Counted from the stretch's first letter, positions 18,071-27,528 are shown. The stretch is 64,000 bases of DNA from Pseudomonas sp. MF4836 (GCF_002018875.1 NZ_MVOL01000001.1:558001-622000); one strand, 5' to 3'. The notes: a model not told the origin generated them from the sequence alone. Made by a program: numbers and translations.

Positions 18071-19408
18071 TTATTGACTCCGAATGGCCCAGAACTGCAA
18101 CTCCAGTTCCGGGAAGTCGCCGGTGATATGGAAACCAAAGCCGGTGGCCCCGCGCTGCATCAGCCGTTGCCAATTGGGATGCGAGCGGTCGAGTTGGAAG
18201 TAGGTAAAACCGGCATGGAATGGCAGGTGCCTGGGCGCTACCGGCAGCGTCATCAGGGGGATGCCCGGCAATTGCAGGCGTATCAGTTCATGCAGCGATT
18301 GCTGCGAGGCGACCTTGGCCTGACGGACGAACAGCTGGCGCATTTGCTCCAGCGGCATGCGCGCGCGTACGGCCAGAATGAAATCGGCACTTTGCAGCAG
18401 GCTCGGGTCGCCGACATGCGCGGTGAGTTCGCCGTGGCCCTGTTTTTCCAGCAGCAGGGAAACGGCCCGTGGTTGCAGCACGGTGCTGAGCACTCGGCGC
18501 AGGGTTTCTTCGAGCATGCGAAACGAAGCATGGGGGTTGTCGTGCTGGTAGGCGGGGTAGTCCTGGGGCGTGCGCCCTTCATCGGTGAAGGTTGTCAGTT
18601 CGCCACAGGCTTGCCCGCACGCCAGGTAGGCATCCACTGGCCGAACATCGGCGTCGCGCGCCAGGTGCCGGAACAGGTGCTGCCAGCGGTTAAGCGCCTG
18701 CAGCAGGTTGAAGTCAGTCACGTCGGCCACGCCTGATTGGCCTGGAGAGCCGATACGTTGCGCGATGCTCTTGGCGCGCTCGTGGATCAGCGCAGCAATT
18801 TCTTCCATGAAGTGCGCCAGTGGCCGGATCGCCTGCAGGTACATGCCGGTGAGGTGGAAATCGCTGTCAAGCAGCAGGCTGCCATCGGGGCGCCGATCCA
18901 GAATGCGTCCGAGGGCGAGGCTGGTGAAGGCGCTGCGGTCGTCGCGCTCCAGTGCCAACTGGAGGTTGGGCACGGCCAGGGCGATGGGGGTGTGGTTGCC
19001 CTGGTGGCTATGGGTATCGCGGATATCTTCCGCTCGGTGAACGTAGCGGGTATTGCCAAAGGTATCCGGCCAGCGCACCTCGGATACTCCGTCCGAGCGC
19101 AGCGGCAGGGTCAGATAGATCGTCTGGTTGGCGGCGGCCGCGTTGGAAATCGCCAGCGGTTCCGGTGGCGGCTGGTCATGGGGAATATTGAAGGCGGTAC
19201 CGTCCGGCATGATCCCCCGGGCGCGTACGATCGCGATCTTGCCGAACGACAGAAACTCCTGGTTGAGCTCAAGGTCGGCGAAGCCATAGGCGTACTTGCT
19301 GCCCAGGCGAACATTGACGTAGTGCTCAAGGTAGCGATCGGACTGCTGGAAGTGCTGCGGCTTTACGAATTGCCCCTCGCTCCAGACGATGGGGTTGCGG
19401 GTGGTCAT
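18071..19408 (-). CDS. tssK: T6SS baseplate protein TssK
   Basis: 445 residues, the usual family length. The N-terminus NPIVWSEGQFVKPQHFQQSDRYLEHYV is diagnostic of TssK, the trimeric adaptor that joins the TssFGE baseplate wedges to the TssL/TssM membrane complex. The start codon overlaps the tssJ stop (ATGA), indicating coupled translation. Confidence 0.97.
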   Translation of the reverse strand: MTTRNPIVWSEGQFVKPQHFQQSDRYLEHYVNVRLGSKYAYGFADLELNQEFLSFGKIAIVRARGIMPDGTAFNIPHDQPPPEPLAISNAAAANQTIYLTLPLRSDGVSEVRWPDTFGNTRYVHRAEDIRDTHSHQGNHTPIALAVPNLQLALERDDRSAFTSLALGRILDRRPDGSLLLDSDFHLTGMYLQAIRPLAHFMEEIAALIHERAKSIAQRIGSPGQSGVADVTDFNLLQALNRWQHLFRHLARDADVRPVDAYLACGQACGELTTFTDEGRTPQDYPAYQHDNPHASFRMLEETLRRVLSTVLQPRAVSLLLEKQGHGELTAHVGDPSLLQSADFILAVRARMPLEQMRQLFVRQAKVASQQSLHELIRLQLPGIPLMTLPVAPRHLPFHAGFTYFQLDRSHPNWQRLMQRGATGFGFHITGDFPELELQFWAIRSQ

Positions 19409-20400
19409 GGGTACTTTCTCGCTTGTGTGGGGGCGTGCGGGGCAGCGTGCTCGGGACGGTAGCTTTCGTCGGTGATGGCGACACGGGTCTCCTGCAGGGT
19501 CACCAGCAAGGCGTATTTGCGCCCGCGAGGCTCTACACGGAACACGTCGTACCAGCGCTGGGCGTCAGGCGCGTGGAACGCGGCCACCACGGCGATGTAG
19601 CGGGTCTTTTCGTCCAGGGCACTGAAATTGACGAACTTGAACTGGCCGGGCACCAGCAGGTAATCGTCCGCAGTGATGTAGGTGCTGCCCAGGGCTTTCT
19701 TGGGTTTACTGTGAATCAGGTTGGGGTCGGCGTTCTCCAGCAGCGAATCATCCTTGAGCTGAATCACGCGAAAGGCCACGGGCGTGGCGCTGGTGGACGC
19801 TTGCACCTGGGGAGCAGGCGCGGGCGCCAGAGTCAGTTGCCTGCGGTATTGGCCCAAGGCCACGTCCTCGGGCTCTGCGCCAAGGGCCAGCACGTCGTCG
19901 GCGTCCTCTGGGGCAGTGCCTTGACGCAATCCCCAATGCGCTGGGGAGGGCAGCGGGCTCATTGCGGAGCTGACGTCGACCCAGGGGTCGAAAACGAACG
20001 AAGGCTGCGTAGCGTCCACGTTAAGTTCGAAGGTGGGGGGCTGCTTGACGCCCGCTATGGTGGTCGGCGCGGCGCGCAACTCCTCCTGCAGGTGGGTGAG
20101 CAAGGCGCGCAGGCTCAGCACCAGTTCCTCTCGGGTGTTGCTGTGCAGGTTGACGGCGAAGGGACCCTCATCGAGTGGCTCGCTGATCTCGAGTTCGATA
20201 TCCGGCTCGGCAATCGGATTCGGGTTGACGCCACTGCTGGCATACAGGCTCAAGGCGATCTGCGTGGGCTGATCCTCTATCGCCCCCACCTGGATCTCGG
20301 GATCCATCAGGACCTGGCCGGTTTTGCTGAACACGTTGCCCACCGTGCTACAACCGGACAGCAACGCGCCGCCCAACAGCAGTGCGATGGCTTGTCTCAT
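19405..20400 (-). CDS. tssJ: T6SS outer-membrane lipoprotein TssJ with a large internal insertion
   Basis: 331 residues, about twice the usual TssJ length. A lipoprotein signal (LLLGGALLSGC) places it in the outer membrane. The ordinary TssJ elements are IALSLYASSGVNPNP (about residues 48-62) and, much later, VAFRVIQLKDDSLLENAD ... LVPGQFKFVNFSALDEKTRYIAVVAAF. Between them lie roughly 140 extra residues, including an acidic strand-rich piece and an Ala/Pro-rich linker. TssJ contacts the periplasmic end of TssM, so the insertion would face the periplasm. Overlaps tagH and tssK by ATGA. Confidence 0.9.
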   Translation of the reverse strand: MRQAIALLLGGALLSGCSTVGNVFSKTGQVLMDPEIQVGAIEDQPTQIALSLYASSGVNPNPIAEPDIELEISEPLDEGPFAVNLHSNTREELVLSLRALLTHLQEELRAAPTTIAGVKQPPTFELNVDATQPSFVFDPWVDVSSAMSPLPSPAHWGLRQGTAPEDADDVLALGAEPEDVALGQYRRQLTLAPAPAPQVQASTSATPVAFRVIQLKDDSLLENADPNLIHSKPKKALGSTYITADDYLLVPGQFKFVNFSALDEKTRYIAVVAAFHAPDAQRWYDVFRVEPRGRKYALLVTLQETRVAITDESYRPEHAAPHAPTQARKYP

Positions 20401-21761
20401 GGCGCCTCCGCGCGCAGTGCCTGGTCGTAGGCCTGGTCGAACACTTCCCAGAACAGTTTGTCGAAGCCTTGCTGGCGGCTGGAGCTCAGTTCGTCGTAAT
20501 AGTGCCGGTACATTTGCCAGGCTCGGTCGCCAGGGAGTGCCTGGCCGTCCTGGCCGGATCGATAGCGGGCGAATCTGCGTTCCAGTTGTTCGGGGGCGAA
20601 CGCCTTGAGCAGCGCACTCAAACCGGCGGCAACCGCCTTGAGCATCGCGCCCTGCTGCCGAAGAATCTGTTCCAGGGATTCCTCGACCGCTGCGGCAGGT
20701 GACAGGTGAACCAGGCTGCGCTCACTGGAAAAGAGTGCACGCACCGTCTCCGGGTAGCTTTGGCCAAGGCGCAGGGGGTTGTCTTCGATGGGCTGCAAGG
20801 TCCGATTCGCCAGCCCCAGGCGTTGACCTGATGGGGCCTGACTCAAGCTGCCGAGACCACGGATGAGTGCGGCGAGGGTGTTGCCGGCTTCGAACAGCAG
20901 GTCATGCACCGCATGCGGGTCCAGTGCGCCCACGGGCGCGCCCAGGCCCTCGACAAAAGGGGCCACGAGCCCGGCCGGGTCCCCACCCTGGGTGTAGTGG
21001 TCATCCAGCCAGGGGTTGGCCGAGGTAGAAGGGCTGTTTTGTCCCGACATGGGGAAATCTCCAGAGGCGTGCTTGGGGGCGCCGGAAACGGCTTCGAAGC
21101 GGGTGGTGGAAAGATCGACCTGGGCGGCCAGAACCGAGGATCCATAGTGCCGAGCGTCCAGGGCGGAGCCATCCTGTGTGGTACTGCGCTGACCCGCAGC
21201 GGCTTCCAGGGCCTGCAGCGGATCGAGCTGGCCATGGAGCGCTGCCGGCTCGGACAGTGACTCGAAGTCGGACCAGCCAGGCTCTTGTCGTGGCTGGAAG
21301 CCTGCCGCTGGCGAGTCGTCGCCGGCGGCGGGCAGGCTGTCCAGAGAGTCGATCGATGAACCCAGCAGTTCACCGACCTCATGTTCCGCAAGATGTCGGG
21401 AAGGGTCGGGTAGCGCGTGAGCCTCCTCATCCACATTGACAGTGAGGCGATACGGGCCGACATGGAGCTTGTCGGCGCTGCGCAGCTGGACGCTCATCAG
21501 TTCGCCGAGAGGATCTGCCTGGTCGTTGACGCGGGTTTGGCCGCTGCGGTCGATGACGAAGAAGTGCCCATCCTCGTGGCGGATTTCGCAATGGATGGAC
21601 CGAACCCGGCCCGCGCGATCATGCAGGATCCAGTCGGCACCACGGGCACCGATGGTGCCCCCGGCTTTATCGAAGACGTGCCTTGGCTGACTGCCTTTGT
21701 GCAGAACCTGAGGGTTGTCGACCACCAGGGCCAGGTGTTGGGCGGAGAGTGTGCTGTTCAT
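20397..21761 (-). CDS. tagH: T6SS-associated FHA-domain protein TagH (VasC-like)
   Basis: 454 residues from the ATG at 21761, which overlaps the tssG stop. The N-terminal FHA domain (about residues 1-110) contains GGTIGARGADWILHD and RSIHCEIRHEDGHFFVIDRSG. A low-complexity acidic linker leads to the conserved C-terminal TagH domain (YRSGQDGQALPGDRAWQMYRHYYDEL). FHA domains bind phosphothreonine and in some T6SSs couple assembly to a PpkA/PppA kinase-phosphatase pair. No such pair is in this window, as in the V. cholerae vas cluster. Confidence 0.93.
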   Translation of the reverse strand: MNSTLSAQHLALVVDNPQVLHKGSQPRHVFDKAGGTIGARGADWILHDRAGRVRSIHCEIRHEDGHFFVIDRSGQTRVNDQADPLGELMSVQLRSADKLHVGPYRLTVNVDEEAHALPDPSRHLAEHEVGELLGSSIDSLDSLPAAGDDSPAAGFQPRQEPGWSDFESLSEPAALHGQLDPLQALEAAAGQRSTTQDGSALDARHYGSSVLAAQVDLSTTRFEAVSGAPKHASGDFPMSGQNSPSTSANPWLDDHYTQGGDPAGLVAPFVEGLGAPVGALDPHAVHDLLFEAGNTLAALIRGLGSLSQAPSGQRLGLANRTLQPIEDNPLRLGQSYPETVRALFSSERSLVHLSPAAAVEESLEQILRQQGAMLKAVAAGLSALLKAFAPEQLERRFARYRSGQDGQALPGDRAWQMYRHYYDELSSSRQQGFDKLFWEVFDQAYDQALRAEAP

Positions 21762-22777
21762 GTACGCAAGGAAACTCTGACAGGTGGCGGCCTGCTCAAG
21801 GCTGGCTGTTCCAGGAAGCTGGTCCACCCCAGTTGGGTGCCCTCGGCCTGCCGCAGGTTGAAGGGAGGCACTTCGTCTAGGCGCAAGCCCAGCTCGAGGT
21901 CGCAAGGCACCGGGTCACGCAACAGGAACACCATCAGTTGCTGCAACCGTTCGAAGTTCTCGCCGTGCGGCAGAAACTCGCGAAAGCGCTTCTGGCTCAA
22001 GTTCGAAATGACGAGGGTGAATTTGCAGTGCCGGGTGCGGACGCTGTCGCCGATCTGGAAACTCTCGCTCAGTTGGCCGTTGCTTTGGCCAAGGCGAATC
22101 CGGTCGTTCTCGGTGATCATCGTGTAGCGCAACTCGAAGTCGCGGATCTGCACGTCCTCCAGGTCGAAGCAATGGGCGATGAGGCCTGTCAGCATCCCGG
22201 GTGAGCGGCTGCGCAACACGACAGCGCCGGGAAAACTCAGCAGGCGGCTCCAGGCGATCGGTGTGTCGCCACGGGTGGCGTCATGTTTCAGGCCAATAAG
22301 TGCGAAAATTCGCCGGGAAAACTGGTCGTCGGCCCCAGGACGAAACCGAATGTAGTAGCGGTATTTGCGCCAGGCCTGGTGCAGCAGCGTCAGCAGTCGG
22401 TGATTGAAAAAGTCGAAAAAAGCGGGGCGGACGCCGACACCCTGTCCGGCCTCGTAGGCCAGGCGGTCCAGGTAATAACCGGGCAAGGGCGAGTCGGTGC
22501 CGTGCATGCCGAAGAAGGTCGCCTGCACGCGATACTGGTGCGGGATTGTGTCTTCGAGGTGCTCCGCAAATGCGACATCCGAGGCGGGGAAACCCAGGCC
22601 GGCATGGTTGCTCAGATGGATTCGCTGGTGCTCGGCTTCATAGCTGTCCGGCGATTCGAGGTCGTCTTCATGCAGCGCGTGCAGGCGCTCCAACAGGCGG
22701 AAGAAGTCATGCCCCTTGGCGTCGTGCAACAATTTTTCGCTCAGATCAGGGGTTGCGTACCGCTGCGCATCGGCCAT
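21758..22777 (-). CDS. tssG: T6SS baseplate protein TssG
   Basis: 339 residues. Typical TssG landmarks: FFRLLERLHALH, IHLSNHAGLGFPASDVAF, ATFFGMHGTDSPLPGYYLDRL and FFNHRLLTLLHQAWRKYRY. TssG forms the baseplate wedge with two TssF and TssE around the VgrG hub. The start lies 37 bp inside the tssF 3' end, and the stop overlaps the tagH start, so the operon is translationally coupled here. Confidence 0.96.
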   Translation of the reverse strand: MADAQRYATPDLSEKLLHDAKGHDFFRLLERLHALHEDDLESPDSYEAEHQRIHLSNHAGLGFPASDVAFAEHLEDTIPHQYRVQATFFGMHGTDSPLPGYYLDRLAYEAGQGVGVRPAFFDFFNHRLLTLLHQAWRKYRYYIRFRPGADDQFSRRIFALIGLKHDATRGDTPIAWSRLLSFPGAVVLRSRSPGMLTGLIAHCFDLEDVQIRDFELRYTMITENDRIRLGQSNGQLSESFQIGDSVRTRHCKFTLVISNLSQKRFREFLPHGENFERLQQLMVFLLRDPVPCDLELGLRLDEVPPFNLRQAEGTQLGWTSFLEQPALSRPPPVRVSLRT

Positions 22778-24507
22778 GCGTAGTGCTCCTGATTGGAGGT
22801 GTTGATCGCTTCCAGAACATGGAACGACGAGATGCTGGCGTACAGCGCGAGGAAACGACTGAGCACGGTGCCAAACAGATAGAGGTCGCCCTCGCAGGAG
22901 AACCCCTCCTGATCCAGCTTCATCACGGTCCGGGTGCCGCGAATCGGCAGCCCCTTGTACATCTGCTCCAGTGGGGTACTGACCACTTCCTGAAGGCTGT
23001 CCAGGCGCTTTTGCGTCGCCCGGGCGCGCTGGATGTCGTGGTGCGCCGAGAAGTCATAGTTGCCGATGATGGCTTTCAGAGGCTCGACCGACAGCAGGGA
23101 CAGGTAGGTCGGTGACAGGTTGGAGATCAGGCTCCAATGCAGGTCGCCGTCGAGGATCGGGCGGTAGGAAGGGGTTGGCGCGGTGAGGTTCCGATATCGA
23201 ACAAAGGCCGGCGTATTGCGGGTGCCTTCGCAGATATCGCCAATGCCCAGGGCCAGAGGGAGGTCGCGATTGGTACAGGTCAGCGAGAGTGAAACCGTTT
23301 CTTCCCGCCCGATGTAGTGGTGGTCATCACCCCTGACGAAGGCGATGCGGTGCTCAACTCCCGACTCGACCAGGGACGGGGATAGCCGTGCGCGATAGTA
23401 CAGGGTGGTCCGGCCATGCTCGTGTTCAATCTGATGGCGCAGCGACTCGAATGGCTGGTAGGTGCGCAGCCATTCTCCGGGCTGGCCGCTGTCCTCATTC
23501 TTCCAGCCGTCGACCTTGTCGATGCTGAAGACCTCGTAGGCATCCGGACGCTGTCCGCCGGGTTGCAGGCGATGCTCCGCGGCCTTGCCGGTCAGGCGAA
23601 CGGGTTCGGCATCATGCTCGAACAGATTGACCGCCGGCGTGCAATACAGGGCCAGGTCGTCCTTGCGCACTCGGACATCCACCGGCATCGGGCGGCTGAA
23701 GTGGAATTCGATGCGAATGCCTGTGGTCGACTGATCCGGCCAGAAGGCGCGCAGATTGTTCAGCCCGAAAAAGTAGAAACGCCGGGCAAAGAGGAAGTAC
23801 TCCTGGAGGATGCGATAGCCGTCCATGGCGTTCTTCGGATAGGGCAGCAACGCGGCGTCGGCGTCAAAGCCGGGGAAATCGATCTGGTTGAGCGGAATGT
23901 GCCGAACCACACCGTCCACCTCCATGCGGATCTCACTCAGATACTTGGCCAGCCAGAGGTACAGCGTCTGTGCGTTGTAGTCGCTGCCGCTGAGGTAGAA
24001 GTCGAGTCTGTCGCAGTCGTAGGTGTTGGGCGGGCTCTGGCTCAAGGTGGACAAGTCGACGCGTACGATCGATTTTTCCAGGGAATGGCCATCGCTGATG
24101 TCAGCGATATTGAATGGGTACACGCACACGTCCTGACAAGTCCGGAACTGGCAGTGGATGCCAGCCACGGGCCGCGATTGGATATAGGTGCCTTGGGGGA
24201 CGGTTTGACGCCCGGTGATGGAGTGGTCCGCCGGCTCGAACTGGATGATGGTGGCGCTAGGCAAGGGGCGCAGGTAGTTCGGCCAGAGCATTTGCAGTAA
24301 CGAGTGGGTCAGCTCCGGAAAGTCATCTTCGATCTTCAGACGCAGTTTGGCGGTCAGAAAGGCGAAGCCTTCCAGTAGCCGCTCGACATCAGGGTCCGTG
24401 GCTTCCTCACCCAGAAACGGGGCCAATTGCGGGTTGTTACGAGCAAACACGCGGCGCAAGCGACGCAGATAATCCAGTTCCTCGCGGAATTTTCCCTTCA
24501 ATGGCAT
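22741..24507 (-). CDS. tssF: T6SS baseplate protein TssF
   Basis: 588 residues, the standard length. The N-terminus (FREELDYLRRLRRVFARNNPQLA, then DPDVERLLEGFAFLTAKLRLKIEDDFPEL, HSLLQMLWPNYLRP) is the signature of TssF/ImpG/VasA. It starts 24 bp after tssE with a GGAGG site seven bases upstream of the ATG. Together with TssG, TssE and TssK it builds the cytoplasmic baseplate on which sheath and tube polymerise. Confidence 0.97.
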   Translation of the reverse strand: MPLKGKFREELDYLRRLRRVFARNNPQLAPFLGEEATDPDVERLLEGFAFLTAKLRLKIEDDFPELTHSLLQMLWPNYLRPLPSATIIQFEPADHSITGRQTVPQGTYIQSRPVAGIHCQFRTCQDVCVYPFNIADISDGHSLEKSIVRVDLSTLSQSPPNTYDCDRLDFYLSGSDYNAQTLYLWLAKYLSEIRMEVDGVVRHIPLNQIDFPGFDADAALLPYPKNAMDGYRILQEYFLFARRFYFFGLNNLRAFWPDQSTTGIRIEFHFSRPMPVDVRVRKDDLALYCTPAVNLFEHDAEPVRLTGKAAEHRLQPGGQRPDAYEVFSIDKVDGWKNEDSGQPGEWLRTYQPFESLRHQIEHEHGRTTLYYRARLSPSLVESGVEHRIAFVRGDDHHYIGREETVSLSLTCTNRDLPLALGIGDICEGTRNTPAFVRYRNLTAPTPSYRPILDGDLHWSLISNLSPTYLSLLSVEPLKAIIGNYDFSAHHDIQRARATQKRLDSLQEVVSTPLEQMYKGLPIRGTRTVMKLDQEGFSCEGDLYLFGTVLSRFLALYASISSFHVLEAINTSNQEHYAWPMRSGTQPLI

Positions 24508-24531
24508 CCAGCTAGCCTCCCGGGCTATTTG

Positions 24532-24960
24532 CTACGTGACGTTGACCTGTCGGCCCTGATGGTGAAGAAACAGGTCGATCTCCACTTTCTGGTCGCTGTG
24601 GTTCAGAGGAACCAGGCAGACCAGCCGAAAGCCCAGATCGAGCGGTGAGGCCGTGCTACCCAGGGGCTTGACCTCGATGATGCGAGCCCGAGGTTCGTAT
24701 TGGGCAACGGCGTGACGAATATCCAGGCACACCTGCTGGCGCAGATCCACTGTGCCGATTGCCGCGTCATTCAAGTCCCTGAGCCCCAGTCCGGGGCTGC
24801 TCAGGGAGCTGCCGTGGCGAGAGTTGAGGATCCATTCCAACTGGCGCTTGATGGCGCGGATACGCTCGGTCGCCACGTCTTGACGCGTGCGGCTGCGTCG
24901 TAGCGGCAGGTCCGGGTCCAGACGTTCGAACAGGCTTCCCTGTCCCGGCGACCGAGGCAT
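24532..24960 (-). CDS. tssE: T6SS baseplate protein TssE (gp25-like)
   Basis: 142 residues. SLFERLDPD near the start and the central IKRQLEWILNSR followed by GLRDLN correspond to the gp25-like baseplate subunit that connects the wedge to the sheath. The C-terminal part is the beta-rich portion that contacts TssB/TssC. It begins 15 bp after tssC with GGAG seven bases upstream. Confidence 0.94.
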   Translation of the reverse strand: MPRSPGQGSLFERLDPDLPLRRSRTRQDVATERIRAIKRQLEWILNSRHGSSLSSPGLGLRDLNDAAIGTVDLRQQVCLDIRHAVAQYEPRARIIEVKPLGSTASPLDLGFRLVCLVPLNHSDQKVEIDLFLHHQGRQVNVT

Positions 24961-24975
24961 GGTTCAGGCTCCCTG

Positions 24976-26460
24976 TCAGTCCTTGTCCAAGCGGCCGACC
25001 AGCGACAGCTCGAAGTTGGCACCCATGTATTTGAAGTGCGGACGTACCGACAGCGCGACCTGGTACCAACCGGGGTTGCCGGCGACATCCTGGACGACGA
25101 CATGGGCGGCCCTCAGGGGGCGGCGGCTGCGGACATCGCTGGAAGGGCTTTCCTGGTCCGCGACGTACTGGCGAAGCCAGTTGTTGAGCTCGCGCTCCAG
25201 ATCCTGGCGTTCCTTCCAACTGCCGATCTGCTCGCGCTGGAGCACTTTAATGTAGTGCGCGAGGCGGTTGATGATGAACATGTAGGGCAACTGCGTACCC
25301 AGCATGTAGTTGGTCTGTGCCGCCTGGCCCTCAGGTGTTTTCTGGAACAGCTTGGGCTTTTGCACCGAGTTGGCGGAGAAGAACGCCGCGTTGTCGCTGT
25401 CCTTGCGCATCGTCAGCGGAATGAAGCCCTCGCTGGAGAGTTCGAATTCCTTGCGGTCGGAGACCAGCACTTCCGTGGGGATCTTGGCCTGCAACTGGCC
25501 CAGGGATTCGTAAAGGTGCATCGGCAGGTCTTCTACTGCGCCACCGGACTGCGGGCCGATGATGTTTGGGCACCAGCGGAATTTGGCGAAGCTGTCGGTA
25601 ACGCGACTGCCCATCAGGAAGGCGGTGTTGCCCCACAGGTAGTTGTGATGGTTGCCGTCGATGGTCTCCTCGTAGGTGAAACTGCGAACCGGATTCTCCA
25701 GTGGATCGTAAGGCTGGCGCAGGAGGTAGCGGGGCATGGTCAGCCCGAGGTAGCGCGCGTCTTCGGACTCACGCAGGCTGCGCCATTTTGCAAAGCGCGG
25801 GCCTTCGAAAATGTCCTTGACCTCCTTGAGGTTGGGCAGCTCCTCGAAGGACTCCAGGTTGAGCATTTCCGGCCCGGCAGCACCGAGAAACGGCGCATGG
25901 GACATCGCACCGACGGAGGCGAGATAACCCAGTAGCTTGATGTCCGGGGCGGAGGGGCCAAAGGTGTAGTTACCGATCATGCAGCCAATCGGCTGGCCGC
26001 CAAACTGGCCGTAGCCTGCGGTGTAGACATGTTTGTAGAGTCCGCTTCGGGTGATGTCGGCGGCGCTTTCCAGGTCCTCCAGCAACTCGTCTTTGGTGAC
26101 GGGGATGAAGACAACCTGAATGTTTTCTCTGAAGTCGGTTCGCTGCACGAAATCGTATAGCGAGCGCCAGATCGATTCGAGTTCCTGAAACTCCGGCTGG
26201 TGGAGGACGGCGTCCATCTGTTTGCTGAGCTTGCGATCAATTTCAGTGAGCATCTGGTCGACCAGTTGCTTATTGATCGGCTGCTCGCGCGCATCGGACT
26301 TGAGCATTTCTGAAATGAACGCGGCGACTCCGCGTTCGGCGATCGCATAGCCTTCCTGGCTGGGTTCAAGACGGGTCTGGGCCATGATTTGGGCCAACAG
26401 GCCGCCCTCTGGCTGGCCGTCAGCGTGTTTCTGGGCTTCGGCGTTTTGAGCTTGCGTCAT
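24976..26460 (-). CDS. tssC: T6SS contractile sheath large subunit TssC (VipB-like)
   Basis: 494 residues with the family landmarks SIWRSLYDFVQRTDFRENIQV, YGQFGGQPIGCMIGNYTFGP, ESEDARYLGLTMPRYLLRQPYDP and a C-terminus in which PHFKYMGANFELSLVGRLDK is typical. TssC pairs with TssB to form the sheath that contracts to fire the Hcp tube and is then disassembled by ClpV. It lies 53 bp after tssB and has AGGGA seven bases before the ATG. Confidence 0.98.
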   Translation of the reverse strand: MTQAQNAEAQKHADGQPEGGLLAQIMAQTRLEPSQEGYAIAERGVAAFISEMLKSDAREQPINKQLVDQMLTEIDRKLSKQMDAVLHQPEFQELESIWRSLYDFVQRTDFRENIQVVFIPVTKDELLEDLESAADITRSGLYKHVYTAGYGQFGGQPIGCMIGNYTFGPSAPDIKLLGYLASVGAMSHAPFLGAAGPEMLNLESFEELPNLKEVKDIFEGPRFAKWRSLRESEDARYLGLTMPRYLLRQPYDPLENPVRSFTYEETIDGNHHNYLWGNTAFLMGSRVTDSFAKFRWCPNIIGPQSGGAVEDLPMHLYESLGQLQAKIPTEVLVSDRKEFELSSEGFIPLTMRKDSDNAAFFSANSVQKPKLFQKTPEGQAAQTNYMLGTQLPYMFIINRLAHYIKVLQREQIGSWKERQDLERELNNWLRQYVADQESPSSDVRSRRPLRAAHVVVQDVAGNPGWYQVALSVRPHFKYMGANFELSLVGRLDKD

Positions 26461-26513
26461 CTTTGCGTCCCTATTGAAACCTGGAGAAATGAGGATGGGC
26501 AGGAAGCGAGGCT

Positions 26514-27020
26514 TCAGGCCTCGGAGGCAGCCAGCAACTGATCAAGTTCCTGGGCTAATTTGCCGCGTGTGCTGTCATCACCCAGCAGCGCCTGGATCTG
26601 CTTGCGGAACGCCGGGATGTTGCCCATCGGCCCCTTGAGTGCCACCAAGGCTTCGCGCAGTTCCAGCAACCTGCTTAATTCAGGGACCTGCCGGGCGATG
26701 GAGTCGGGAGAGAAATCCTTTATGTTCTTGAACTTCAGACTGACGTTGAGGGTGTCACTGTCGTTGCCGTCTTCCAGGACTGCCGGCACCTCAACTTTCA
26801 AACTAAGTCCGGCTTCTGCCATCACGTCGTTGAAAGTGTCTTTGTTGATCTGGACGGCTGGGCGATCTTCCAGCGGAGTTTCATCGCTATGCCCTTTGAA
26901 GTCGCCGAGTACCAACATCTTCAGAGGGATTTCTATTTCTTCTTGCTCATTGCCTGTCGCCGGGACGTAGCGAATATTGATGCGTTCCTTGGGGGCAACT
27001 GAGCCAGTCTTTGAAGCCAT
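26514..27020 (-). CDS. tssB: T6SS contractile sheath small subunit TssB (VipA-like)
   Basis: 168 residues. It contains IPLKMLVLGDFKG, the DTLNVSLKFKNIKDFSPDSIARQVPEL segment and LLELREALVALKGP, all standard for TssB. The ATG at 27020 has GGAG six bases upstream. It is the first gene of a minus-strand operon that appears to run uninterrupted through tssC-E-F-G-tagH-tssJ-K-L-vgrG1 to PAAR, about 17 kb. Confidence 0.97.
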   Translation of the reverse strand: MASKTGSVAPKERINIRYVPATGNEQEEIEIPLKMLVLGDFKGHSDETPLEDRPAVQINKDTFNDVMAEAGLSLKVEVPAVLEDGNDSDTLNVSLKFKNIKDFSPDSIARQVPELSRLLELREALVALKGPMGNIPAFRKQIQALLGDDSTRGKLAQELDQLLAASEA

Positions 27021-27528
27021 GGGCTACTCCTTGTAATTAACTTTCTAGTTGATGCCTGCTAATGCCGATCAGGGCCGAGAGTCCGCAATAGATCCCATGC
27101 AGAGAGTGGAAAAATGCACTGCTGCAAGGGGTGGAGCTTGAGCTTTCCACTTTTGGAGAGCGACGAAACTCGACAGGCTGGACGTTGGAGGGTGAGGCTA
27201 CGGTCAATACTTTAGGTCCGTATATAGGAAGTTTCTTAAAGGTGGTGGCGAATAATCTAATTCGCGGTTAAGGGTAATTCTGCAAATAAAGAAAATGCCT
27301 TGGCGATATAAGAAATATCTTATGGATATAGGCTGGTTGCCTGTGTTCTTTTCAACGGCTTGTGTTGTTTGGCAGTAAATCGCCCTGTGTTTATACGAGT
27401 GCTCGGTTGCCTTTGATCTTCGTATTGTTACTTCTAAAGCAACTCCCCGCTAATTACGTAATGCGCTTCGGTTTGTCTTTGCCAATCAAACAATATGTAA
27501 GTTTCATCGATGATGAGAGAGTCCAAGT
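27021..27528. promoter_or_regulatory. Divergent promoter region between tssB and clpV
   Basis: 508 bp without a gene, AT-richer than its surroundings, especially 27,200-27,530. It must hold the promoters of both T6SS structural operons. I searched both strands for GG-N10-GC sigma-54 elements and found only poor matches, so these promoters are probably sigma-70-type or otherwise regulated. A 16-bp palindrome lies at 27308-27323. Two GGAG-type ribosome sites flank the region. Confidence 0.7.
27308..27323. promoter_or_regulatory. 16-bp palindrome, candidate operator between tssB and clpV
   Basis: ATAAGAAATATCTTAT has arms ATAAGA/TCTTAT with only one mismatched pair inside. It lies about 205 bp before clpV and 290 bp before tssB, in an AT-rich stretch. 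It could bind a dimeric regulator; its identity is unknown. Confidence 0.35.

Noticed and set aside
27021..27528. Possible sigma-54 promoters for tssB or clpV
   Set aside because: Matches to GG-N10-GC (for example around 27128-27145 and 27370-27386) lack the TGGCAC and TTGC context, unlike the hcp site.
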